Origin: Kofleriaceae bacterium | GTDB taxonomy: Bacteria; Myxococcota_A; Polyangia; Haliangiales; Haliangiaceae | Direction of reading: 5' to 3' | NCBI GenBank assembly: GCA_013368795.1 | Contig: JABFXX010000310.1 | Coordinates: 1-38,269, forward strand | DNA length: 38,269 nt | Part shown: in pieces, positions 27,896 through 35,456 of the stretch | Position numbering within the stretch: position 1 is the first letter of the stretch | Layout of the letters: every line of letters starts with the position of its first letter | Program-made: the position numbers and the translations under genes | The notes under the pieces: model-generated | Database searches by the model: none | What the model was told of the DNA's origin: nothing | Seen by the model: only the letters and a program-made list of their open reading frames with translations

Positions 27896-28273
27896 ATGCG
27901 GAACCTGGACGCCACCTTTGCCGCGCTCGCCGACCCGACCCGTCGGGCGATCGTCGCTCGCCTCGCCAAGGGCGACGCGACGGTGCTCGAGCTCGCCGAG
28001 CCGTTCGATATCAGCCTCCCCGCGATCTCGCGTCACCTGAAGGTGCTCGAGCAGGCGGGCCTGATCGCGCGCGAGCGCGACGCCAACAAGCGGCCGTGCC
28101 GCCTCGTCGGTGACGCGCTCGGCGACGTCATCGAGTGGGCCGAGCACACCCGGCGCGCATGGGAAGAGCGGTTCGACCGCCTCGACGATTACCTGCGCGA
28201 GCTGCAGCAGCGCGAGCAGAACGCCTCAACCGATTCGCCCAAGGAGAAGAAACATGTCCGCAAGCCCCGCTAA
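27896..28273 (+). CDS. ArsR-family winged-helix repressor
   Basis: 125 aa. MRNLDATFAALADPTRRAIVARL is the family opening, ISLPAISRHLKVLEQAGLIARER the recognition helix and wing. The ELCVC-type metal site is absent (VLELAEPFDIS instead) and only one Cys occurs, so it is unlikely to be a thiol-based metal sensor. This type pairs with an SRPBCC/AHSA1 gene, as it does here, with a 20-base overlap, and probably represses the pair through the adjacent palindrome. The inducer is unknown. The basic tail (PKEKKHVRKPR) overlaps the start of the next gene. The leader lacks a ribosome binding site, so initiation is close to leaderless. Confidence 0.92.
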   Translation: MRNLDATFAALADPTRRAIVARLAKGDATVLELAEPFDISLPAISRHLKVLEQAGLIARERDANKRPCRLVGDALGDVIEWAEHTRRAWEERFDRLDDYLRELQQREQNASTDSPKEKKHVRKPR

Positions 28274-28739
28274 CCGTCTCGACTGGGATCTCGATCGCGA
28301 GATCGTCATCACTCGCGTGTTCGATGCGCCGCGCGCACTCGTCTTCAAGCTGTTCACGCAGGCCGAGCACATCTGCCAGTGGTGGGGCCCGAAGGGCTTC
28401 ACCTGCAACACGCACTCGATGAACGTTCAAGTCGGCGGGCAGTGGCGGTTCGACCTCGTCGCGCCGAACGGCCACGTCTATCCGAACCGCATCGAGTACG
28501 TCGAGATCGCGCCGAACGAGCGCCTCGTGTTCGATCACGGCAGCGACCAGGACGACGACCCGGGCAAGTTCCGCGTGACGATCACGTTCGACGAGCAGAG
28601 CGACAAGAAGACTGTCGTGATGATGCGCCAGCTCCACCCGACCAAGGCGCAGCGCGACGCGACGATCGGCTTTGGCGCCGTCGAGCTCGGCTACCAGACG
28701 CTCGACAAGCTCGCCGAGCTCCTCCGCGCGAACCGCTAG
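28254..28739 (+). CDS. SRPBCC (AHSA1-like) domain protein
   Basis: 161 aa from the ATG at 28254, with AAGGAG seven bases upstream. DREIVITRVFDAPRALVFKLFTQ opens an SRPBCC helix-grip fold; ICQWWGPKGFTC, GGQWRFDLVAPNGH and RIEYVEIAPNERLVF are the family's characteristic strands, and the last helix is GAVELGYQTLDKLAELL. These proteins have a hydrophobic ligand cavity; the AHSA1 name comes from the Hsp90 activator but the bacterial members bind unknown small molecules. Pairing with an ArsR repressor suggests a ligand-responsive operon. Confidence 0.9.
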   Translation: MSASPANRLDWDLDREIVITRVFDAPRALVFKLFTQAEHICQWWGPKGFTCNTHSMNVQVGGQWRFDLVAPNGHVYPNRIEYVEIAPNERLVFDHGSDQDDDPGKFRVTITFDEQSDKKTVVMMRQLHPTKAQRDATIGFGAVELGYQTLDKLAELLRANR

Positions 28740-28763
28740 ACTGTCCGGCTACCGGCCAAACCC

Positions 28764-28968
28764 GGGGACGGTCTTCACTTGTTTAACTTGCGTGTTGCAA
28801 GACCGCGGATTCACACATTCCTGTACCGGTAAATTTAACTTCCGCTCCACCGGCGGTGCGCCACCATGACGATCCGTTGTCGTGGTTCGGAAGTAAAACT
28901 TACTGGTACGTGTCCCTGGGATTTCGCGGGGATAGCGAACGTAAGTTAAGCAAGTGAAGACCGTCCCC
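28764..28968. mobile_element. MITE/REP-like element: ~205-bp nested inverted repeat
   Basis: Outer arms of 30 bases (28764-28793 and 28939-28968, opening GGGGACGGTCTTCACTTG) pair with two mismatches. Inner arms of 20 bases (28825-28844 and 28888-28907, opening ACCGGTAAATTTAACTTCC) pair with three mismatches. The core holds a small CACCG-G-CGGTG palindrome. TTTAACTTGCG in the outer arm and TTTAACTTCCG in the inner arm are near-copies. Base composition is richer in A/T than the flanks and there is no reading frame of note. The layout fits a non-autonomous element moved by a REP-associated tyrosine transposase, or a REP/BIME. It fills the gap between two convergent genes, ending one base before the protease stop, so it may also serve as a terminator. 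Confidence 0.7.
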
Positions 28969-28969
28969 G

Positions 28970-29812
28970 TTAGCCGCGGCGGTACACGAGCGTGCCGACC
29001 CACTTGCGCCACTTGGGCTCGAACGTGTCGAGCTTCTCGCCGAGCACGGCCTCGAGCGCGGCGGCGCCGGTCAGGTCCTTCTTGTCGGCGAGGAACTTCT
29101 TGTAGAACTCGTGCAGCTTCCCCTGCTCCTGCAGGTAGAACACGATGTAGCGCGCGTAGGCATACGCGTCGTAGTCGGCCTCGTAGAACTGATCGCGCGT
29201 CGTCGACAGCAGCGTCGACATCGACGGCAGGGTCTTGGCCTTGATCTCCTTCTGGAGGTTCGGCAGGCGCCAGTTGACGCCGCCGGTCAGATGGCCGTTC
29301 TTCTCGCGCGGCTGCTCGAACAGCGACGCGAGGCCCTCGTTGAACCACGACGGCACGTCGGGGAAGTTCGCCTCCATGTACGGATGGACGAGCTCGTGCG
29401 ACAGCGTGCCGAGACCCGACGCGTTCATGATCAGCGCGTTCTCGTCGGGCGAGTAGTAGCCGAACGGCGTGTCGGGCGCCTCGCCGAAGAACTTCTTCAC
29501 GCCCTTGCGGAACGTCTTCTCGTTGCGGAAGAGCCACACCTCGAGGAGCTTGTCGGGGCGCTTGGTGAAGAAGTCCTTCTCGAGGAGCGCGGCCTTCGAG
29601 CGAAGAAAGCCCGTCGTGATCCGCTTGACCTCGCTCGCCGCCGAGTCACCGATCACGACGAACGGCGGCTCGACGAGGACCGTGTAGCCCTGGCCGGAGA
29701 GCTTCTTCTCGAGCTCCTTGGCGCGGGCCTCGAGCTGCTTCTGGGTCGGTTCGGCGTGTGCGACGGCAAACGTGGAAACGAGCAGGGCGGCGATCGCGGT
29801 GGTCCTCATCAT
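28970..29812 (-). CDS. Exported gluzincin-type zinc metallopeptidase
   Basis: 280 aa from the first ATG of a Met-Met pair at 29812 (29809 is equally possible); a longer open frame begins upstream without a better site. TTAIAALLVSTFAVAHAEP is a cleavable signal peptide. LSHELVH (about 138-143) gives HExxH, and WFNEGLASLFEQ supplies the third ligand Glu159, the pattern of the MA-like/DUF1570 peptidases. A helical Lys-rich region precedes it. It should act in the periplasm or outside as a zinc endopeptidase; substrate unknown. The stop codon lies one base from the end of the repeat element. Confidence 0.85.
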   Translation of the reverse strand: MMRTTAIAALLVSTFAVAHAEPTQKQLEARAKELEKKLSGQGYTVLVEPPFVVIGDSAASEVKRITTGFLRSKAALLEKDFFTKRPDKLLEVWLFRNEKTFRKGVKKFFGEAPDTPFGYYSPDENALIMNASGLGTLSHELVHPYMEANFPDVPSWFNEGLASLFEQPREKNGHLTGGVNWRLPNLQKEIKAKTLPSMSTLLSTTRDQFYEADYDAYAYARYIVFYLQEQGKLHEFYKKFLADKKDLTGAAALEAVLGEKLDTFEPKWRKWVGTLVYRRG

Positions 29813-29910
29813 CGCAACGACAGACAGCGTGGTGTCTCCTGATGTTGCGCGGACTTTCGCGAAAAGACTCGCCAAATCGACCCAAGGTCGGGCGTCCTCC
29901 GAGTGTCAAC

Positions 29911-29940
29911 GCACGTGGCCGGGCTACCATTGCCACGTGC
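29911..29940. promoter_or_regulatory. Inverted repeat covering the CPBP-like start codon
   Basis: GCACGTGGC and GCCACGTGC are perfect 9-base arms with a 12-base spacer. The right arm contains the GTG start codon at 29937. Each arm itself holds CACGTG. It could be a paired operator or an RNA hairpin that hides the start codon. Confidence 0.4.
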
Positions 29941-30551
29941 CTCGCGAGCTGCGCGGCCTCGTGCCCTTCGAAGTCGCGGCCGTGCTGGCCGCGGCGTTCG
30001 TGCCGCTGCCGATCCCGAACGTCGTGCCGCTGCTCGTGCTCGCCACGATCTCGCTCTACGTGCGGCGCACGAGCTGGGCGGAGCGGATGCGCGGGCCCGC
30101 GCTCTACGCGGCGATCGGCGCGATCGCAGGCCTCGTCGCGCTCGTGCTCGCGATCTTTTTGGGCACGCCGCTCGTCGAAACGCTGAGCGATCAGGCGGTC
30201 AACTGGTCGATGTATCCGGTCGTGCGCGGCAGCGGCGTCACGGCGGTGACGTTCGCGATCGTCGTCGGCGTCGGCGCGCTCGCCTCGGAGCTCGTGCTGC
30301 GCGGCTGGATCGTCGAGCGCGTGCTCGAGCTCGGCCGCGGGAGCGCGGTGGTCGCGGTGATGGTCGGCGGGTTCGCCGAGGCGCTGCTCGCCGGTGGCCC
30401 ACTCGAGGAGCGGCTCGGCGCCGGCGTGTTCGGGCTCGGCCTCGGCGCGATGTATATCGCCGCCGGTCGCAGCGTCGTCGCGCCGATCTGTGCGCGCCTC
30501 GTGTTCTCGCTCGGCGCCGTGGTGCTCGAAGCGCTGCGCCTCGTCGGGTAG
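29937..30551 (+). CDS. CPBP-family-like membrane protein, probably inactive as a protease
   Basis: 204 aa from a GTG at 29937; no strong ribosome binding site is visible. Six or so membrane helices (VAAVLAAAFVPLPIPNVVPLL, ALYAAIGAIAGLVALVLAIF, GVTAVTFAIVVGVGALASE and others). ASELVLRGWIVERVLEL is the first motif of CAAX-protease/bacteriocin-processing (CPBP) proteins, but the EE pair is SE here. The later catalytic His positions appear as GVFGLGLGAMYIAAG and APICARLVF, without the His of the F-x3-H and H-x3-N/D motifs. It therefore looks like a degenerate or non-proteolytic member. Location inner membrane; role unknown. Confidence 0.7.
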   Translation: MPRELRGLVPFEVAAVLAAAFVPLPIPNVVPLLVLATISLYVRRTSWAERMRGPALYAAIGAIAGLVALVLAIFLGTPLVETLSDQAVNWSMYPVVRGSGVTAVTFAIVVGVGALASELVLRGWIVERVLELGRGSAVVAVMVGGFAEALLAGGPLEERLGAGVFGLGLGAMYIAAGRSVVAPICARLVFSLGAVVLEALRLVG

Positions 30552-30560
30552 AGTCCCCGC

Positions 30561-31094
30561 GTGACGATGACGCCCGATACCTCGAACCTGTCGATCCGCG
30601 AGGCCAAGCAGAGCGATGCCGCCGCGCTGATCGCGCACCTGAAGGCGCTCGTCGCAGAGCCCGGCATCAACATCCCGCTCGCGCCCGACGAGGTGACGAT
30701 GACCGTCGACCAGGAGAAGGCGATCCTCGCCGACTTCGAGACGTCGCCGCGGGCGATCATGTTCGTCGCCGACTCGGGCGACGATGGCATCGTCGGCGAG
30801 CTCAGCATCAAGGCGATCTCCTCGCGCAAGGCGGTACAGCACGTCGCGACGCTCGGCATGTCGGTGAAGCACGGCTGGCGCGGCAAGGGCATCGGTCGCC
30901 AGCTGATGGCGGCGGCGCTCGAGTGGGCACCGACCGCCGGCATCAAGCGCATCGAGCTGTACGTCTACGAGCGCAACGAGCCGGCGATCGAGCTCTACAA
31001 GTCGTTCGGCTTCGAGATCGAGGGTAAGCGCAGGCAGTTCATCCGCGAGGGCGACGCGTACCTCGACGACTACGTGATGGCGCGACTGCTGTAG
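30561..31094 (+). CDS. GNAT-family N-acetyltransferase
   Basis: 177 aa from a GTG at 30561 with GAG seven bases upstream (an ATG at 30567 is possible). LSIREAKQSDAAALIAHLK opens the GNAT fold. Motif A VATLGMSVKHGWRGKGIGR has the acetyl-CoA-binding RGKGIG loop, and ELYVYERNEPAIELYKSFGF is motif B. The C-terminal DAYLDDYVMARLL resembles ribosomal-protein or general L-amino-acid acetyltransferases. Substrate unknown. It is ten bases downstream of the CPBP-like gene, probably in one transcript. Confidence 0.88.
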   Translation: MTMTPDTSNLSIREAKQSDAAALIAHLKALVAEPGINIPLAPDEVTMTVDQEKAILADFETSPRAIMFVADSGDDGIVGELSIKAISSRKAVQHVATLGMSVKHGWRGKGIGRQLMAAALEWAPTAGIKRIELYVYERNEPAIELYKSFGFEIEGKRRQFIREGDAYLDDYVMARLL

Positions 31095-31227
31095 AGGCGC
31101 GCGCATCGAGGCCGATAAAAAAGAGCCGCCCCTTGGAGCTGCGCACATTCGCCGACGAAGAGATCGCAGCGATGCGGCCGAACCTGGAGCGACTCCTCCG
31201 CGACAAGGTGATTGCCGCGGTGAAACG

Positions 31228-31536
31228 CTAGCTGCGGCGATTCGAGCTGCTGCCGCTGTAGCCGTAGCCACTACTGCCGTAGCCCGTGACGTCCTGGCCC
31301 AGCTTCGAATCGGAGCTGAAGCCCTTCTTCTCCGTCGCATCCGAGACGTTGCTGGCAACGTCGTGCAGGCGCGACTCGGCCTCCGAGCGAAGGTCCTGCG
31401 CCTTGCCCTTGATGCCCTCGATCAGATCGCGGCCGCTCTGCTTGAAGCTCTCGAGCGTCATCTGGCCGCCGCGCTTCTTGTGCGCGTAAATGAGTCCACC
31501 GATCGCAGCGAGGCCGACGAGTTTACGGAAAGTCAT
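31228..31536 (-). CDS. Small membrane-anchored protein with Ser/Gly/Tyr-rich tail
   Basis: 102 aa from the ATG at 31536, with a very strong AAAGGAGGA. TFRKLVGLAAIGGLIYAHKKRGG is a short N-terminal helix with a basic stop. An amphipathic helix follows (LESFKQSGRDLIEGIKGKAQ, LRSEAESRLHDVASNV), of the kind seen in YtxH-like stress proteins. The tail GYGSSGYGYSGSSS is low complexity. No enzymatic motif. An upstream hairpin can mask the ribosome binding site, hinting at conditional translation. Function unknown. Confidence 0.7.
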   Translation of the reverse strand: MTFRKLVGLAAIGGLIYAHKKRGGQMTLESFKQSGRDLIEGIKGKAQDLRSEAESRLHDVASNVSDATEKKGFSSDSKLGQDVTGYGSSGYGYSGSSSNRRS

Positions 31537-31543
31537 GACGTTT

Positions 31544-31571
31544 CCTCCTTTGTCCTTGCTTGCAAAGGAGG
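31544..31571 (-). promoter_or_regulatory. Hairpin that sequesters the ribosome binding site of the 102-aa gene
   Basis: In the mRNA, CCUCCUUUG lies ten bases upstream of CAAAGGAGG, and the two are perfectly complementary over nine positions. The second arm is the Shine-Dalgarno sequence, placed just before the ATG at 31536. This is the layout of an RNA thermometer or other translation switch. Confidence 0.6.
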
Positions 31572-31618
31572 CAAGCCGCGTGCCTCGCGCATACGAGAGG
31601 AGCGTAGTGCTTGGGCGC

Positions 31619-32593
31619 TCAGAGCTCGCCGGTAACCACGCGCCGGAGCGTCGCCGCGTCGATGTTGCTGCCCGAGAGAATCACCGCCACCGTCTTGCCG
31701 GCGAGCTCGTCGCGCAGCGCGAGCAGTCCCGCGAGGCCCGCAGCGCCGGCACCTTCAGCGAGGTTATGCGTCGTGCGAATCAACACGCGGATCGCCTCGG
31801 CGATCGCCGGATCCGAGACCTTCACGAAGCCGGCGAGGCCCTCGCGGAGCGCGGGCCAGGTGAGGTCGTAGGTCGCGCGCGTCGCAAGTCCGTCGGCGAA
31901 CGTGTTCGCAGCATCGACAGTGAGCCGCGTGCGCGCATGCCACGAGTCATGGATGGCAGATGCGCCGGTGGCCTGAACTCCGAAGACCGAGACACCCGGC
32001 CGCAGCGTGCGCGACGCGGCGAGCGCGCCCACTGCTTGCGAGCCTCCTCCGACCGCGACGACCATCGCATCGAGATCGGGAGCTTGCTCGCAGATCTCCG
32101 CAGCCATCGTGCCCGCGCCCGCGATCACGTGACGGTCGTTCGTCGAGTGCGCGAGCACGAGGCCGCGATCGAGCACCAGCCGGTTCGCGACCTCTGCTGC
32201 TTCGTCGTAGTCGCGGCCTGCTTCGACGAGCTCGGCGCCGAACCCTCGCATCGCCGCGTTCTTCTCGGGGTTGTTGCCGTGAGGCACGCAGATCACGACG
32301 GGCACGCCGAGCTGCTCGCCCGCCCACGCGAGGCCCGCACCGTGGTTTCCGCGCGTCGCCGCGACGACACCGCGCGTGCGCTGCGCCGGCTCGAGCGCGG
32401 TCATCAGCGACAGCGCGTTGCGGGCCTTGAATGCGTTCGTCGGGAGATGGTTCTCGTGCTTGACGAGCACCCGGATGCCGTTGCCGACGACCTCGTCGAG
32501 CTCGCGGTAGTGGCGCAATGGCGTCGTCTGGAGGTACGGCGCGATCCGGTGGCGCGCCTCGGTGATGTCGTCAAACGTGATCGGCGAGGTCAC
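31619..32593 (-). CDS. PLP-dependent threonine dehydratase-like lyase (fold type II)
   Basis: 324 aa from a GTG at 32593; an ATG at 32617 is the alternative. ITFDDITEARHRIAPYLQTTPL is the standard opening of biosynthetic and catabolic threonine/serine dehydratases. HLPTNAFKARNAL holds the PLP Lys57, ATRGNHGAGLAWAG the substrate-Asn loop, VGGGSQAVGAL the phosphate loop (GGGS instead of the usual GGGG) and SGSNID the pyridine-N contact. It would deaminate threonine or serine, or a hydroxy-amino acid. It lacks the C-terminal ACT regulatory domain, so it is a single-domain catabolic-type enzyme or racemase. Divergent from the next gene. Confidence 0.85.
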   Translation of the reverse strand: MTSPITFDDITEARHRIAPYLQTTPLRHYRELDEVVGNGIRVLVKHENHLPTNAFKARNALSLMTALEPAQRTRGVVAATRGNHGAGLAWAGEQLGVPVVICVPHGNNPEKNAAMRGFGAELVEAGRDYDEAAEVANRLVLDRGLVLAHSTNDRHVIAGAGTMAAEICEQAPDLDAMVVAVGGGSQAVGALAASRTLRPGVSVFGVQATGASAIHDSWHARTRLTVDAANTFADGLATRATYDLTWPALREGLAGFVKVSDPAIAEAIRVLIRTTHNLAEGAGAAGLAGLLALRDELAGKTVAVILSGSNIDAATLRRVVTGEL

Positions 32594-32645
32594 GCAGAGA
32601 CTGTACCCGCTCGCCATTACCGCGGCGCGGCGGCACAATGCCGAT

Positions 32646-33431
32646 GTGGAAGTGTTCTTCCTCATGATGGGCCTCTGGCTCGTCGTCGCGGTCGCCCTCG
32701 GCATGCGGCGGCCGCGCGGATTCGGCGGCGCTGCACTGCGCGCCCGTCTCGACGCGGTCTACGGCGAGCCGCACGAGCTCGTCCGCGTGTCGCCAGCCGG
32801 CTTCCCCGAGGCCGACCTCGAGTTCTACGACCGCGCGAAGAAGGAGCTCGAGGCCAAGGGCTACACGTTCATCGCCGACGTCGAGGACACGACGCTCACG
32901 CGCATCTATCCGCACAATCGCACGTTCATGCGGCTATTCGTCGATGCGGGACGGATGATCCGCGCCAGCGTCTATCACCTGCACCCGCGCGGCGTCGTGA
33001 TCTCGATGCTGCAGCTCGTGCAGCTGTTCCCGCGCCACCTGCGCGTGATCGAGCTGTCGAGCGAGGTCGCCGGCACGTTCCTCGTCACGAGCAACACGCA
33101 CGGCGTCGATCGCCTCGAGCCGCCGCCCGAAGCGAAGGTCGAGCGCCTCCCACTCTCGACGCCGGTCCTCGAGGTCGTCGCGCGCCACGAGAAGCGCATC
33201 ACCGAGCTGTTGCGCGAGCACCCCGAGCGCTCGCCGGTCAGCTACGAGAGCTTCGACGACGTGCTCGCGTCGATCGCGCGCGCACACGTCGCGATGGCGC
33301 GGCACCGCCAGAAGGTCGGCGGCCTGTCGCGCGACGAGCTGGAGCGTCTCAAGGGCCGGCCGCTGTCGGCGACCGAGGAGGCGTTCTTGCGCGAGGTCCA
33401 GGGCAAGCCGGACCCCGACGCGGCGAAGTAG
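32646..33431 (+). CDS. Membrane-anchored hypothetical protein
   Basis: About 261 aa from a GTG at 32646; the ribosome binding site is weak and the open frame continues upstream into the divergent gene. VEVFFLMMGLWLVVAVALGM is an N-terminal helix followed by a basic RRPRG. The rest is soluble: FPEADLEFYDRAKKELEAKGYTFIADVED, then an alternating strand region with YHLHPRGVVISMLQLVQLF, and a helical end (ARAHVAMARHRQKVGG). I do not recognise the family; it has no obvious catalytic motif. It faces a convergent lipoprotein gene one base away. Confidence 0.65.
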   Translation: MEVFFLMMGLWLVVAVALGMRRPRGFGGAALRARLDAVYGEPHELVRVSPAGFPEADLEFYDRAKKELEAKGYTFIADVEDTTLTRIYPHNRTFMRLFVDAGRMIRASVYHLHPRGVVISMLQLVQLFPRHLRVIELSSEVAGTFLVTSNTHGVDRLEPPPEAKVERLPLSTPVLEVVARHEKRITELLREHPERSPVSYESFDDVLASIARAHVAMARHRQKVGGLSRDELERLKGRPLSATEEAFLREVQGKPDPDAAK

Positions 33432-33432
33432 C

Positions 33433-33960
33433 TCAGTTCTCGACGCAGACGTCGGTGTCGAACATGCCCGACATGCTGACCGGGCCGTTCGAGCTGACGC
33501 CGGTCGCGGTGAGCGACCCGATGATGTGAGCGCCGTGCTTGGCGTCCGCCGTCAGGCGGAACTGATCGAGCTTGAGGTTGCCCGTGATGTCACCGGAGCC
33601 GTTCGCGCTCATCACCGCGGCGGCATTGCCGAGGACCTTCGGCGGCGACATGGCGACGATCGAGATGTCGCCGATCTGCAGCAGCCCCTGCGGTGCGTCG
33701 GCGACCGGGGTGTTCGTGAAGATGCCGATCTTCGCGACGACGTCGAGATCGGTGCTGAAGCAGTCCGCGCCGGGCTCGTCCGCGAAGAACTCGATCTTCC
33801 AGCCGTGCACCTTCACGCCGTCCGCGTTCTCGCCCTGGAATGCGGTCGCCGTCGCCGATTTGGGGGCGGGATCGACACCCATCAGGGAGCCGGTACCGGT
33901 GCCCACGCCACTCGTGCAGGCGCCGGCAAACAGAAGTGCCACGTACGCGAATCGCTTCAT
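33433..33960 (-). CDS. Hypothetical lipoprotein
   Basis: 175 aa. MKRFAYVALLFAGAC is a lipoprotein signal (lipobox AGAC). A Gly/Thr/Ser linker (TSGVGTGTGSLMG) precedes a beta-rich body with KIEFFADEPGADCFSTDLD and SGMFDTDVCVEN; the two Cys may form a disulfide closing the C-terminus. No family is recognised. It is divergent from sbcD with 72 bases between. Location outer membrane or periplasm is inferred. Confidence 0.7.
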   Translation of the reverse strand: MKRFAYVALLFAGACTSGVGTGTGSLMGVDPAPKSATATAFQGENADGVKVHGWKIEFFADEPGADCFSTDLDVVAKIGIFTNTPVADAPQGLLQIGDISIVAMSPPKVLGNAAAVMSANGSGDITGNLKLDQFRLTADAKHGAHIIGSLTATGVSSNGPVSMSGMFDTDVCVEN

Positions 33961-34032
33961 GGCGCCGAACCTATCTCCCCGCCCGGGCCGGGCGCAACGA
34001 CATCAGACCCCCGTGCGATCGTCGACGGCGAC

Positions 34033-35265
34033 ATGCGACTCCTGCACACGTCCGACTGGCACCTCGGACACACCCTGAAGGAGGTGACTCGTGACCACGA
34101 GCACGCTGCCTTTCTGCGGTGGTTGCTGGAGACCTGCGTCCGCGAGGCGCCCGACGCGCTCGTCATCACGGGCGACGTATTCGACGCCGGCACCCCGCCC
34201 GCGAGCGCCGAGCGCATGTGGTTCGAGTTTCTCGCCGCGGCGCGTCGCGCTCGGCCCGCGATGGACATCGTCGCGATCGCGGGCAACCACGACTCGCCGG
34301 CGCGCCTGGGCGCCTCCTCGGCGGTCCTGCGCGAGCTCGGCGTCCACGTGATCGGTGGCCTGCCGCGTCTCGACGGCTCGATCGACCTCGACCGCGTGCT
34401 GATCCCGGTCGCCGGCGGCCAGGGCCTTGTCGCCGCGGTGCCATTCCTGCGTCCGATCGACATCCCGGTGCCGGTCGAAGACCCGCTCGCAACCGTCTAC
34501 GGCGAGGTGCTCGCCGGCGCGCGCGACCGGCGCCGTCCCGAGCAGGCCCTGATCGTCCTCGGCCACCTCTACGTCACCGGCGCCGATCCCTCCTATCTCA
34601 GTGAACGTCGCATCTCGATCGGCGGCCAGGAGTCGGCGTCGCTGCGGCTGTTCCCCGATGACATCGACTACGTCGCGCTCGGCCACATGCACCGCGCCCA
34701 GCGCGTCGGTCGCGACAGCATTCGCTACGCGGGGGCGCCGATCGCGCTGTCACTCGACGAGGCCGGCTATCGCCATGGCGTCGTCGTCGTCGATTTCGAG
34801 GGCGGCCGCGTGCGCGACCAGCGCGTGATCGATATTCCGCAGACCGTCGAGATCGTTCGCATCCCCGCGCGCGGTGCGGCGCCGCTGGCCGAGGTCGTCG
34901 CCGCGATCAGTGCGCTGCCGCCTCGTCTTGACGCCGACGATCCCGCACGGCCGTACCTCGAGATCGTCGTCGCGCTCGATCGTCCCGAGCCTCGGCTGCG
35001 CACCCAGGTCGAGACCGCGCTCGACGGCGAGCGCGCGCGCCTCGTCCAGCTCCATGTCCAGCTCAGCGGCGATGGTGCGGCGCTCGGCGATCGCGTGCAG
35101 ACCAAGCGGCTCGCCGAGCTCGATCCGCGGGACGTGTTCGCGCAGCTGTGGGCACGCAGCCATGCCGATCCCCCGAGCGCCGCGGTCACCGGCGCGTTCG
35201 AACGCCTGCTCGCCGAGGTGCAAGGCGACCTGGACGATCCGGAACGTGCAGCGAAGGTGTCATGA
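34033..35265 (+). CDS. sbcD: SbcD nuclease subunit
   Basis: 410 aa from the ATG at 34033; the longer open frame upstream belongs to the antisense of the lipoprotein gene. Calcineurin-like phosphoesterase motifs in order: HTSDWHLGH (Asp8, His10), GDVFDAG (Asp48), AGNHDSPARLG (Asn85, His86), then GHLYV and GHMHRAQ for the last metal ligands. These bind two Mn ions in the Mre11/SbcD active site. The C-terminal DUF-type capping region is typical. With SbcC it opens DNA hairpins and palindromes and trims blocked ends. Its ATGA stop/start overlap joins it to the mini-ORFs that precede sbcC. Confidence 0.94.
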   Translation: MRLLHTSDWHLGHTLKEVTRDHEHAAFLRWLLETCVREAPDALVITGDVFDAGTPPASAERMWFEFLAAARRARPAMDIVAIAGNHDSPARLGASSAVLRELGVHVIGGLPRLDGSIDLDRVLIPVAGGQGLVAAVPFLRPIDIPVPVEDPLATVYGEVLAGARDRRRPEQALIVLGHLYVTGADPSYLSERRISIGGQESASLRLFPDDIDYVALGHMHRAQRVGRDSIRYAGAPIALSLDEAGYRHGVVVVDFEGGRVRDQRVIDIPQTVEIVRIPARGAAPLAEVVAAISALPPRLDADDPARPYLEIVVALDRPEPRLRTQVETALDGERARLVQLHVQLSGDGAALGDRVQTKRLAELDPRDVFAQLWARSHADPPSAAVTGAFERLLAEVQGDLDDPERAAKVS

Positions 35266-35456
35266 AGAGGCTCGCGATCAGAGATCGGCACCTGGCGCTC
35301 GCCAGGTGGCTCGCCGCCGCGCTCGCGGCTAGCGCGCGCTCGCCCGAGATCGATCTCGCGTCTGGCGCGCTCGGCGGCGTGGGCGTGTTCGCGATCGTCG
35401 GCCCGACGGGTGCGGGCACGAGCACGCTGCTCGAGCGAGGAGGGCGCCTGTCATGA
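35262..35456 (+). CDS. Mini-ORF 1: SbcC N-terminal fragment with altered P-loop
   Basis: 64 aa from the ATG at 35262, which overlaps the sbcD stop. It reads MKRLAIRDRHLALARW..., then EIDLASGALGGVGVFAIVG and PTGAGTSTLLERGGRLS. This matches the first 47 or so residues of SbcC with a ten-residue insertion and with Thr in place of the P-loop Lys (GAGTST for GAGKST), so it could not bind ATP normally. It ends in an ATGA overlap with mini-ORF 2, nine bases after GGAGG. It may be expressed as a short peptide, or be a decaying duplicate. Intact frame and ribosome binding site keep both options open. Confidence 0.5.
   Translation: MKRLAIRDRHLALARWLAAALAASARSPEIDLASGALGGVGVFAIVGPTGAGTSTLLERGGRLS

Noticed and set aside
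31095-31140. Terminator with the A-run at 31117-31122 (T-run on the minus strand)
   Set aside because: No stem precedes the T-run on the minus strand, and the A-run does not serve plus-strand termination.
31133-31231. Small plus-strand ORF (TTG start, about 32 codons, LELRTFADEEIAAMRPNLER...)
   Set aside because: It looks protein-like and has AAAGAG seven bases upstream, but it is very short, lacks an ATG at the start, and may be only the tail of a lost gene. Not enough to call.
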